Shown here one piece after another: positions 23,601 through 31,182 of a stretch of 64,000 nucleotides of DNA. Below the pieces are notes generated by a model. It saw nothing but the letters and a program-made list of their open reading frames with translations. It had not been told where the DNA came from and ran no database searches. Made by a program: the position numbers and the translations under genes. Source of the stretch: Vulcanimicrobiota bacterium (lineage in GTDB: Bacteria > Vulcanimicrobiota > Vulcanimicrobiia > Vulcanimicrobiales > Vulcanimicrobiaceae); the NCBI GenBank assembly GCA_027307235.1, contig DAHUXH010000012.1, positions 1 through 64,000 on the forward strand, written 5' to 3'. How positions within the stretch are numbered: position 1 is the first letter of the stretch; every line of letters begins with the position of its first letter.

Positions 23601-23646
23601 CTGGAGCCGACGAGCGGACTTGAACCGCTGACCTGCTGATTACGAA
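23601..23646. repeat. attR: 3' part of the intact tRNA-Thr gene
   Basis: Exact copy of 14954-14999. Integration here replaced the tRNA 3' part by the identical element-borne sequence, leaving a functional gene. Confidence 0.93.
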
Positions 23647-23677
23647 TCAGCTGCTCTACCAACTGAGCTACGTCGGC
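23602..23677 (-). tRNA. tRNA-Thr (anticodon CGT)
   Basis: 76 nt including an encoded CCA. Acceptor GCCGACG pairs with CGTCGGC; D-arm AGCTCAGTTGGTAGAGC, anticodon stem GCTGA/TCAGC with loop TTCGTAA giving anticodon CGT (reads ACG, Thr), and T-arm GCGGTTCAAGTCCGC. It is the integration target of the mobile element on its left. Confidence 0.95.
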
Positions 23678-23847
23678 GTGACGCGATTTCGGATTTTGGG
23701 CCAAACCGCGCCGACCCTGGTTCGCCGGTTCGCCTGCGTGACCTCCAAGCGGGCGGGAACGCGGGACGAGGTGCCTGAGGCCAAGCGTCCGGCGGCCGCC
23801 CAGCCTGGATGATCGTGCACTCGCCGGCGACTACCCGGAAACAAAGG

Positions 23848-23876
23848 AAGGCCACCGCATCCCGTGCGGTGGCCTT
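23848..23876 (-). terminator. Terminator behind the YVTN propeller gene
   Basis: A perfect 12-bp stem (AAGGCCACCGCA/TGCGGTGGCCTT) with 5-nt loop, followed on the minus strand by a T-rich tail (TCCTTTGTTT). It lies 20 nt past the stop of the propeller gene. The plus strand also has CTTCTTTCTT after it, so it may work both ways. Confidence 0.75.
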
Positions 23877-23895
23877 CTTTCTTACGTTCTCGCGC

Positions 23896-24810
23896 TTACG
23901 GTTTGTACGTGAAGCGTTGGACGTATGATTTTCCGCTCGGGGTCGAATCGGAGAACACGGTAAAGATCGTGCCCGTCTTCTTGTCGATCGCGAGCGTATG
24001 CAGCGTGTCCGAAACGTTCACGCGTGCCAGCACTTTGGGCGCCGACGAACCGTCGAACGAGATCAAGGTGATCGTCTTGCCCGCGCATGCGAGCCAACCG
24101 CGCGATGCGTCGAAATCGCATTGGTCGACGCGGCCTTGGAATGGAACCGAGAACATCTTCTTGCCCGCCGTGCTGTAGACCGAGAGGACGTTGTTCTCAC
24201 CGCCGACGAGCAGTGCGCCGTGAGCGGCGTCGAGCTGCAGCGGATGGTTGTTCTTGATCTCCGGCGTTGCGAACGTGCGCGACACGGTGAGCGTCTGCTG
24301 ATCGATGACTGCGATCTCACTCATGTTCGCGATGTTCTGATAGACGTTGTGCGTCTGGGGATCGACTTGCAGGTACTCCGGCTTGTGCCCGGGGAGCGGG
24401 ATCGCCTTGATTTCCTTGAACGTCTTGGCGTCGATCACGAACATCCGCGTGCCGTCATCTTCGTCGGCATAGATGCGTCCGAGCACGGTATCGTACTGAA
24501 TCGCATCGACGTGGCCCTGGACATGCACCGTCCGCAAAACCTTCTGCGCGACCGGATCGACTTCCGAGACCGAATTGCCTTCGCCATTGCCCGTGAACAC
24601 GTGTCCGTTGGCGGGGTTGACGGCGACGCCGGCCATCGGGCCGACCTTCACTTGACCGAGGAGCTTTCCGGTGTCGGCATCGACGATCACGAGCGAGTTT
24701 GCATCGCCGTGCGCTGCGTACATCCGGCGATGGGCGGCGTCGACGGTGACGTAGTCAAAGCCACCGGCCGGACCGATCTGAACCGGCGGTGCAACGGGAA
24801 TGAGCGGCAT
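23896..24810 (-). CDS. YncE-like YVTN beta-propeller protein
   Basis: 304 residues built of about seven propeller blades with YVTN-type repeats (GGFDYVTVDAAHRRMYAAHGDANSLVIVDADTG, HVFTGNGEGNSVSEVDP, GRIYADEDDGTRMFVIDAKTF). No signal peptide is visible at the chosen start, unlike most relatives, which are periplasmic; the start MPLIPVAPP follows GAAAGGA. Such proteins often bind metal redox or surface partners; no specific role can be assigned. Transcription ends at the hairpin 20 nt downstream. Confidence 0.75.
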   Translation of the reverse strand: MPLIPVAPPVQIGPAGGFDYVTVDAAHRRMYAAHGDANSLVIVDADTGKLLGQVKVGPMAGVAVNPANGHVFTGNGEGNSVSEVDPVAQKVLRTVHVQGHVDAIQYDTVLGRIYADEDDGTRMFVIDAKTFKEIKAIPLPGHKPEYLQVDPQTHNVYQNIANMSEIAVIDQQTLTVSRTFATPEIKNNHPLQLDAAHGALLVGGENNVLSVYSTAGKKMFSVPFQGRVDQCDFDASRGWLACAGKTITLISFDGSSAPKVLARVNVSDTLHTLAIDKKTGTIFTVFSDSTPSGKSYVQRFTYKP

Positions 24811-24892
24811 GAAGAGATTCCTTTCGTTCTACAGTCGCAGAAAAAGTGCGGTAGGGCCCCACCCCGCAGTATGCGTGGCGAGCATGACCGCT

Positions 24893-25144
24893 TTATGAAT
24901 CGCGGTCGTGAAACGTGCCGCGCTGCGCGGCCTGGTCCAGTTCCAGGTCTTCCAGCAGGTAATAGACGATCTTGCGGTCGTCGAACCCGACCTTCGCCAA
25001 CTGCTTGCCGCCGATCTCAACCACCTCGTGGATGTGCCCGACGCGTCCCGCGTAGTCGTAGTTCGTCGCGCTGTAGTTGGCGTCGCCCGGTTTGGGGTGC
25101 GGGATCGCTTTGACGCCGCGGAGCGGGGTGTTGTGGCGGTGCAT
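24893..25144 (-). CDS. Small hypothetical protein
   Basis: 83 residues, MHRHNTPLRGVKAIPHPKPGDANYSATNYDYAGRVGHIHEVVEIGGKQLAKVGFDDRKIVYYLLEDLEL. A compact beta-rich domain; not recognised. A start at 25180 would overlap the gamma-carbonic anhydrase start, so the internal ATG at 25144 is preferred. Divergent from the carbonic-anhydrase-like gene with only 28 bp between starts. Confidence 0.6.
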   Translation of the reverse strand: MHRHNTPLRGVKAIPHPKPGDANYSATNYDYAGRVGHIHEVVEIGGKQLAKVGFDDRKIVYYLLEDLELDQAAQRGTFHDRDS

Positions 25145-25172
25145 GCGAAAGGATTTTCCACGGAGGGCCCAC

Positions 25173-25712
25173 GTGATCATCGAGTACCGCGGGAAGTTCC
25201 CAAAAATTCACCCGAGCGCGTTCATCGCACCGACCGCCGTCTTGATCGGCGACGTCGAGGTGGGCGCCGAGTCGAGCATCTGGTTCGGCACGGTGCTGCG
25301 CGGCGATAACGGCCCGATTCGTGTCGGCGCCCGGACATCGATTCAGGACAATGCCGTCGTCCATGTCAGCAAGGCCGGGCAGACCATCCTCGGCGACGAC
25401 GTCACCGTCGGACACGCGGCCGTCATGGAAGATTGCACGATCGGCGATCACGCCCTGATCGGCAGCAACGCCACCATCCTCAATGGGGCGACCATCGGCG
25501 AGGGTACGCTGATCGCCGCGGGCAGCGTCGTGGGTCAAGGCGCGCAGATCCCGCCGCGGGTGGTCGCTGCCGGTGCGCCGGCCACGGTGAAGAAAGCGCT
25601 CGAAGGCGAAGCCGCGCTGTGGATCGAGCTATCGGCTGCCGAGTACGTCGAACTCTCGCGATCGTACATGGAGCAGCAGATCGGCGTCGTGCCCGCGCCG
25701 GCGGCGCCCTAA
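25173..25712 (+). CDS. Gamma-carbonic-anhydrase-like hexapeptide-repeat protein
   Basis: 179 residues of left-handed beta-helix hexapeptide repeats (PTAVLIGDVEVGAESSIWFG, CTIGDHALIGSNATILNGATIG). Compared with gamma-CA/PaaY/YrdA proteins, the first zinc His is kept in AVVHVSKAG and the second in TVGHAAVMEDC, but the third, expected five residues after the second, is Glu. Activity as carbonic anhydrase is therefore uncertain. GTG start with GGAGGGCCCAC upstream. Ends one base before the convergent dnaB stop. Confidence 0.83.
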   Translation: MIIEYRGKFPKIHPSAFIAPTAVLIGDVEVGAESSIWFGTVLRGDNGPIRVGARTSIQDNAVVHVSKAGQTILGDDVTVGHAAVMEDCTIGDHALIGSNATILNGATIGEGTLIAAGSVVGQGAQIPPRVVAAGAPATVKKALEGEAALWIELSAAEYVELSRSYMEQQIGVVPAPAAP

Positions 25713-27089
25713 TTACGCTGGGGGGAAGTGCGCGTCGTCGCCGTAGGGGACGAAGAGCGTGTATTGATCCTGGAAACGCAAGCGCACCATGCCGGTCGGC
25801 CCGTTACGATGCTTGGCGATGATAAATTCGGTAAGGTCGGGCTCGGGCGACTCACGGTTGTAGTAGCCGTCGCGATAGAGAAACGCGACCACGTCGGATT
25901 CTTGTTCGAGTGATCCCGAGTCGCGCAAGTCGGCGAGCATCGGGCGCTTGTCGTTGCGCGTCTCGACGCCGCGATTGAGTTGCGCCAGCGCGATGATCGG
26001 CACTTCGAGGTCCTTGGCCGTCACTTTGAGCGTACGGCAGATTTGCGACAGCTCTTCGTTGCGGTTGATGCCGCGCGATTGCTGCATGGCGGCTTGCACG
26101 AGCTGCAAATAATCGATGAAGACCGCAGAGAGACCTTGCGCGCTCTTGAGCCGGCGGCACCGGCTGCGAATCTCGGAGACGCTCAACCCGCCGGTGTCGT
26201 CGAGATAGATCGGCAGTTCGTTGAGCGCGGCCATCGCATCGGAGATTTTGCCCCACTGATGGTCCCTGATGTTTCCGCGGCGCATGTCGTGCATCGAGAT
26301 GCGGGCTTCCGCTGAGATGAGGCGCTGCACGAGTTCAGGGTTGGACATTTCGAGCGAGAAGAACGCGACCGGCGCCTCGGCTTCTCGTGCGGCGGCGACC
26401 GCCATGTTGAGCGCAAAGGAGGTCTTGCCCATGCCCGGTCGCGCCGCGATGATGACGAAATTGCCGGGCTGAAACCCGGTCGTCACCTGGTCGATGTCGG
26501 AGAACCCCGACGTGACGCCGCTGCGCTGGCCGCCCGCCTGCTGCAATCGATCGAGATGATCGAACGCATCTTTCATCAAGCGTCCGACCTGCACGAAGTC
26601 ACCGCTGAGTTGGCGTTCGCCGATCGAGTACACGAGTTGCTCGGAACGATCGAGCGCCGCGTCGACGTCGTCTTCGCCGATGAACCCGAGCTGCGCGATC
26701 TCGCCGCCCGCGTGAATCAGTTGACGCAGCACCGATTTCTCGCTCACGATCGTCGCGTAGTAGCGCGCCGATGCCGCGGTTTGCACGGTGTCCATCAACT
26801 GCGTGAGGTAGTCGACGCCGCCGACGCGTTCGAGCAGATTACGCCGGCGCAAGTCTTCGGCCACCGTGATCTTGTCGAGCGGCTCGCCGCGATCGAAGAG
26901 TTCGGTGAGCACGCTGAAGATCGTCTCGTGAATCAACGCGTAGAAATCCGTTGGGCGCACCATCTCGCTGACGACGCCCATGATCTCGCGATCGACCAGC
27001 ACCGAGCCGATCAACGCCATCTCGGCTTCGAGATTGTGCGGCGGGATGCGGTCGATCGACGTTGGAAGCGAATGTTGCGCGACGCTCAT
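25713..27089 (-). CDS. dnaB: Replicative DNA helicase DnaB
   Basis: 458 residues, normal length. N-terminal domain begins at PPHNLEAEMALIGSVLVD; the RecA-like C-domain has Walker A AARPGMGKTS, the SLEMSNPELVQRLISAEA motif and Walker B AVFIDYLQL. It unwinds DNA at the replication fork. The start codon overlaps the stop of the Lon-type protease gene (ATGA). Located behind rpsR and rplI, the classic rpsR-rplI-dnaB neighbourhood. Confidence 0.97.
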   Translation of the reverse strand: MSVAQHSLPTSIDRIPPHNLEAEMALIGSVLVDREIMGVVSEMVRPTDFYALIHETIFSVLTELFDRGEPLDKITVAEDLRRRNLLERVGGVDYLTQLMDTVQTAASARYYATIVSEKSVLRQLIHAGGEIAQLGFIGEDDVDAALDRSEQLVYSIGERQLSGDFVQVGRLMKDAFDHLDRLQQAGGQRSGVTSGFSDIDQVTTGFQPGNFVIIAARPGMGKTSFALNMAVAAAREAEAPVAFFSLEMSNPELVQRLISAEARISMHDMRRGNIRDHQWGKISDAMAALNELPIYLDDTGGLSVSEIRSRCRRLKSAQGLSAVFIDYLQLVQAAMQQSRGINRNEELSQICRTLKVTAKDLEVPIIALAQLNRGVETRNDKRPMLADLRDSGSLEQESDVVAFLYRDGYYNRESPEPDLTEFIIAKHRNGPTGMVRLRFQDQYTLFVPYGDDAHFPPA

Positions 27090-29041
27090 GAGCGCGCGTT
27101 CTTCTTGCGCCGCGCTGTGGAGCGCCTTGTGGACTGCCTGCGAATACCGAGAGCGCGAACGGCATCGGAGACGTTGGCAATCGGAACGATCTCGATACCG
27201 GCCAGGCGCGAGTCGATCTCGCGCGCGTTCTCCTTGGGCACGAGCATCGATCGCATGCCGGCTTGCCGAGCGGCATAGAGCTTTTCGACCACGCCGCCGA
27301 CGGCGCGCACCTTGCCCTGAATCGACAGCTCGCCGGTGATCGCCACGTCTTGCGGGAGCGGCACTTTGGCGATCGCCGAGTAGAGCGCGAAGAAGATTGC
27401 GAGTCCAGCCGACGGGCCGTCGATATTGCCGCCGCCGACGACGTTGACGTGCAGATCAAAATTCACAGGATCCACGTCGAGCAATCCGCGCAGCACGCTG
27501 GTTGCATTGAACACGGAATCCTTAGCCATGCTGCCGGCGGTGTCGTTGAAGCGCACCACACCTTTTCCGGGCTGCGCGGCCGCGAACGCCACCGCTTCGA
27601 TCTCAATGATGCTTCCGAGATAGTGCATCACGCCCAAGCCGAACGTCTTGCCGATCTCGCGCGCCTTGCGCGCTTTGACGAGCGTGTGCTGCACCAAACG
27701 GCTGGTCTGGACGACGGCGCGCACGTCGCCTTCCGCGATCGTGACCGGCCCGGTCCCTTTCTGCCGAAAGAGCGCCTGACCGAACGCGTCGGCGACGATC
27801 TGCACCGCCTTGCGCCCTTCGATGGTGTACGAGGCGATCAGTTGCGCGACGCCGCGCTCCGCTTTGGCGCCCAACCGTTTGGTGGCCGCTGAAACGATCG
27901 TCACGATTTGACTTTGGGTAAGCGGTTCGAAATACACTTCGGCACAGCGCGAACGAACCGCGGGATCGATATCCTCGGGATCGCGTGTGGTCGCGCCGAT
28001 GAGGATGAAATCCGCCGGCGCGCCCTCGCGAAACAACCGCTTGACGTACTCCGGCACGTTGGGAGCGTTTTCGTCGAAATACGACGATTCGAATGTCACG
28101 CGCTTGTCTTCCAACACCTTGAGCAGTCGCGTTTGGAGCAGCGGGTCCATCTCGCCGATCTCGTCGATGAACAGCACGCCGCCGTGCGCGCGCGTCACGA
28201 GACCCAGCTTCGGTTCGGGGATGCCGCTATCGGCAAATTCGCGCCGCGTGCCTTGGTAGATCGGATCGTGAACGCTGCCGAGCAGCGGGTTGACGGTCTC
28301 ACGCGGATCGAAGCGCAGCGTCGTGCCGCTAGCCTCGACAAACGGCGCATTTTTCGCAAATGGTGTCCCCGCTCGCGCCTTCGCGACTTCGAGCGCGAGG
28401 CGCGCCGCCGTCGTTTTTCCGACGCCGGGCGGCCCGTAGAGAATCACGTGCTGCGGGTAGGGCGAGGAGATCTTCGCGAGCAGCGCGCGGATCGCGGCTT
28501 CCTGTCCGACGATCTCACGCAGCGCTTGCGGACGCAGTTGCTGCAGCGCCGACGCCGCAAGCTTGCGATGGGAGAGCGCATCGAGTTCTTCGAGTTTGGC
28601 TTTGGACGATGGCGTTTCGGGACCGGAGTCCTCGCGCAGCGCCTCGAGCTTGAGGTCCTGCAGATACTCTTGATGGCGCACCGCCATCTTCTCGTTGACC
28701 CGGCGTTCGATTGCGTCTTCGACGCTCTTCTGCGCGACGAGATCGGCCATCTCGTCTTCGATCTCGCCCAACACTTTGCGCTGCTGGGCGCGCGTCGTCG
28801 CGCGTTCAAGCGTCGGGTCTTCGAAGACCAGACGCGCCAGCGCGCACAAGCGATCGGCAAGCGATGCTGAGCGCATCATCTTGAGTGCGTTGACTTTGCC
28901 CGCGCGCAAGACGACCTTCTCGGAGCCGAGCACGTCGGCCAGCATGTCGTAGAGCGCCGAGACATGGCGATTCAGTTCGTCTTCGACACCGAACCGGCGT
29001 CGCAGGCGTTGCGGATATCGTGCTTCGGCGCTCACAGCCAT
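27086..29041 (-). CDS. Lon-type ATP-dependent protease (LonB/LonC-like)
   Basis: 651 residues. The N-terminus lacks the classic Lon substrate domain and is instead helical or coiled-coil (about 1-165). The AAA+ module has Walker A GPPGVGKTT and Walker B VLFIDEIGEMD; the C-terminal S16 domain has the catalytic Ser in GNIDGPSAGLAIF and the Lys in QGKVRAVGGVVEK. Length and layout match the LonB/LonC group rather than 800-residue LonA. It lies between rplI and dnaB, so it may be co-expressed with ribosome and replication genes. No strong ribosome site at the start. Confidence 0.88.
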   Translation of the reverse strand: MAVSAEARYPQRLRRRFGVEDELNRHVSALYDMLADVLGSEKVVLRAGKVNALKMMRSASLADRLCALARLVFEDPTLERATTRAQQRKVLGEIEDEMADLVAQKSVEDAIERRVNEKMAVRHQEYLQDLKLEALREDSGPETPSSKAKLEELDALSHRKLAASALQQLRPQALREIVGQEAAIRALLAKISSPYPQHVILYGPPGVGKTTAARLALEVAKARAGTPFAKNAPFVEASGTTLRFDPRETVNPLLGSVHDPIYQGTRREFADSGIPEPKLGLVTRAHGGVLFIDEIGEMDPLLQTRLLKVLEDKRVTFESSYFDENAPNVPEYVKRLFREGAPADFILIGATTRDPEDIDPAVRSRCAEVYFEPLTQSQIVTIVSAATKRLGAKAERGVAQLIASYTIEGRKAVQIVADAFGQALFRQKGTGPVTIAEGDVRAVVQTSRLVQHTLVKARKAREIGKTFGLGVMHYLGSIIEIEAVAFAAAQPGKGVVRFNDTAGSMAKDSVFNATSVLRGLLDVDPVNFDLHVNVVGGGNIDGPSAGLAIFFALYSAIAKVPLPQDVAITGELSIQGKVRAVGGVVEKLYAARQAGMRSMLVPKENAREIDSRLAGIEIVPIANVSDAVRALGIRRQSTRRSTARRKKNARS

Positions 29042-29055
29042 GTCGATGGGGCGGC

Positions 29056-29502
29056 TTACGCCGCCACGACGTTCACCGTCGTTTTCGCGAGAACGCTCTT
29101 GTGCAGACGCACTTCAACCGGATAGGCGCCGAGCGCTTTGATCGCCGCCTTGATCTCGATCTTGTGCTTGTCGACGTTGATCTGCAGCGTATGCGAGATC
29201 GCGTCGGCGACATCGGCGTTGGTGACGGCTCCGAACAGCTTGCCGTTGCCGCCCGCTTTGGCTTTGACCGAAAGCTGCGCGGCCTCCAAGCGTTGCGCCA
29301 GTTCCTTGGCGTCGGTCAGCGCTTGAGCGTCACGCCGGTCTTTGGCGCGCTTCTGCGACTCGAGCACGGCAAGCGCGCCCTTGTCGGCCTCGGTTGCGAG
29401 CTTGCGCGGCAATAGGAAATTGCGAGCGTACCCCTCGGCGACGTCGACGACCTCGCCTTGCTTGCCCAGTTCCTTGACGTCGCTGAGTAGAATCAGTTTC
29501 AT
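29056..29502 (-). CDS. rplI: 50S ribosomal protein L9
   Basis: 148 residues, normal length. MKLILLSDVKELGKQGEVVDVAEGYARNFLLPRKLA is the L9 signature; the C-terminal domain binds 23S rRNA. 12 nt behind rpsR, same transcript. Confidence 0.97.
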   Translation of the reverse strand: MKLILLSDVKELGKQGEVVDVAEGYARNFLLPRKLATEADKGALAVLESQKRAKDRRDAQALTDAKELAQRLEAAQLSVKAKAGGNGKLFGAVTNADVADAISHTLQINVDKHKIEIKAAIKALGAYPVEVRLHKSVLAKTTVNVVAA

Positions 29503-29514
29503 GCGGTTTCCCCG

Positions 29515-29763
29515 CTATTCGGAGGCGAACGGCAAGAACGCGATCACGCGCGCTCGCTTCACGGCGACCGTCAGCATGCGTTGATGCTTCGCGCAATTTC
29601 CCGAGATGCGGCGCGGAACGATCTTCCCGCGCTCGGAGACGTACTTCTTGAGACGGTTGACGTCGCGGTAGCTGACGTCGATGGCTCGCTCCGTGCAGAA
29701 CGTGCACGGTTTGCGTTTGACGCGGCGCTCTTTGCTCGCGCGCTTGCCCTTGGGCGCTGGCAT
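29515..29763 (-). CDS. rpsR: 30S ribosomal protein S18
   Basis: 82 residues. CTFCTE plus a later C-x2-H (NCAKHQR) indicates the zinc-binding (C+) form; [21 protein letters not shown] is the conserved core. The usual upstream rpsF and ssb are absent; this gene starts the unit, with 258 bp of noncoding DNA before it. Confidence 0.96.
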   Translation of the reverse strand: MPAPKGKRASKERRVKRKPCTFCTERAIDVSYRDVNRLKKYVSERGKIVPRRISGNCAKHQRMLTVAVKRARVIAFLPFASE

Positions 29764-30021
29764 GTCGGTTTTCCCTTTCGATGACTAGGTGGTTGGCGGC
29801 CGCGTGATGCCCAGACGGCATCCGAAGCCCTAGCCAAGTGACGCGGCTCTTACCCCTCGCCACTACCGGCCGGCGGCCGGATTTCATGAAAATCCCCCGA
29901 GGAGACCCCGGGAGACCGGCGACGATCTTATCACGCCTGCGACCCGAGATACACCCCCTTAAGCACACGAACAAACGTTCGATTCACGGAGTCGCGCCCC
30001 TGCTTCACGAACGCACGCGGC
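29764..30021. other. Intergenic region before rpsR
   Basis: Divergent spacer between rpsR (minus) and an MFS gene (plus). It has a GTGATAAGATCG stretch on the minus strand that could hold a -10 box (TAAGAT), with no good -35. GGCCGCCGGCCGG forms a short palindrome. No gene seen. Confidence 0.4.
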
Positions 30022-31182
30022 TTGGAAAAACCGTTGAGCCGCAATATCGTGGTCCTCTCGTGGGTCAGTCTGCTCCAAGACACCGCGACGGAAATGCTCT
30101 TTCCGGTGCTGCCCCTGTTCATTACCGGCGTGCTCGGGGCGCCGGCTGGGATAGTGAGCCTGGTCGAGGGGATCGCCCAAGGCGTGAATTCGCTCATGAA
30201 AGGCGTCTCGGGCCGCCTTGCGGATCGCTACCCACGTAAACCGATGGTCGGGGCCGGCTATGGCGTGGCGGCCGCCGCCAAGCTGCTGCTGGCCTTTGCC
30301 TACGCCTGGCCGATCGTGCTGATCAGCCGCGCGCTCGATCGCTTCGGCAAAGGCCTGCGCACCTCGCCGCGCGACGTGCTGATCGACGCCGACGTCGACG
30401 ACGGCAATCGCGGTCGCGCCTTCGGCTTTCATCGCGGCATGGACACCACCGGAGCGGTAATCGGACCGCTCATCGGGCTGCTGCTCTACGACGCGCTCCA
30501 TCATGCAATACGCCCGCTGTTCGTCATCGCATTCATCCCGGCTGCGCTCAGCGCCGCCTTCACGCTCCTCGTCCGCGAACCCGCGCGAACAGCCATCGCG
30601 CCGAGCAACGGCGTGGCGCGCGCGCCGATGACGCGCAGCTATCGCGCCGCGCTCGTGCTGCTGACGATATTCAACCTCGTCAACTTTTCGAGCGGGATGA
30701 TCATCTTACGCATCCGTCAACTCGGATTCTCGTTCGAACACGTCTTTCTCGCCTATGCGATGTTCAACGTCGCGTATGCGGCGCTCAGCTACCCGGCCGG
30801 CCGGCTGGCCGATCGTCTGCCGCGCCAATGGGTCTTCGCCATCGGTCTGCTCGCATTCGCGATTTCATTCTTCGGCTTTGCGATGACGTCGAATGTAGCC
30901 GCAGCATGGCTGCTGTTCGCGCTCTACGGCGTGTACATGGCGTTCACTGACGGCGTCGGAACAGCATGGATCACGGGACTCGTGCAGCGTGAATACGTCG
31001 GCGCGGCGCTGGGACGCTACTACGAATATTCCGGCTTCGCGTCGATCGGCGCGGGCATGTGGGCGGGCGCGTTCTGGGGAAGCGACGGTCACATTCCGTT
31101 CTTGTGCGCGGCGATCGTCGGTGCGTCGATCGCGCTCGCGCTAGCCGCTTGGCGGCCGCGTCCGTTGAGCGCGCCCGCATAG
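30022..31182 (+). CDS. MFS transporter
   Basis: Up to 386 residues with 12 predicted helices. LSWVSLLQDTATEMLFPVLPLFI opens helix 1 and GRLADRYPRKPMVGAGYG is the MFS motif A after helix 2, with SRALDRFGKGLRTSPRDVLI after helix 4. Substrate unknown; the type is often annotated as drug or phosphate-ester transport. No ATG is near the N-terminus: TTG at 30022, or TTG at 30034 with GGA before it. Its last 94 bp overlap the convergent methyltransferase gene. Confidence 0.82.
   Translation: MEKPLSRNIVVLSWVSLLQDTATEMLFPVLPLFITGVLGAPAGIVSLVEGIAQGVNSLMKGVSGRLADRYPRKPMVGAGYGVAAAAKLLLAFAYAWPIVLISRALDRFGKGLRTSPRDVLIDADVDDGNRGRAFGFHRGMDTTGAVIGPLIGLLLYDALHHAIRPLFVIAFIPAALSAAFTLLVREPARTAIAPSNGVARAPMTRSYRAALVLLTIFNLVNFSSGMIILRIRQLGFSFEHVFLAYAMFNVAYAALSYPAGRLADRLPRQWVFAIGLLAFAISFFGFAMTSNVAAAWLLFALYGVYMAFTDGVGTAWITGLVQREYVGAALGRYYEYSGFASIGAGMWAGAFWGSDGHIPFLCAAIVGASIALALAAWRPRPLSAPA

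Larger units (their letters stand above)
14954..23646. mobile_element. Integrated element in tRNA-Thr(CGT), about 8.7 kb
   Basis: A 46-bp exact direct repeat (14954-14999 and 23601-23646) equals the 3' part of the tRNA-Thr gene plus one base. The intact tRNA lies at the right end next to a tyrosine integrase; the displaced 3' fragment lies at the left end. The interior is visibly less GC-rich than its flanks and holds an integrase, serine recombinase, replication-initiator-like gene, HTH regulators, zinc-ribbon proteins and two glycosyltransferase-like genes. No phage structural, packaging or conjugation genes are visible, so it looks like a satellite-type or plasmid-derived integrative element. 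Confidence 0.92.

Noticed and set aside
23534-23704. N-terminal extension of the integrase frame through the tRNA gene
   Set aside because: The peptide ADVAQLVEQLIRNQQVSGSSP is the translation of a tRNA gene, a well-known artefact; the true start is at 23533 or 23470.
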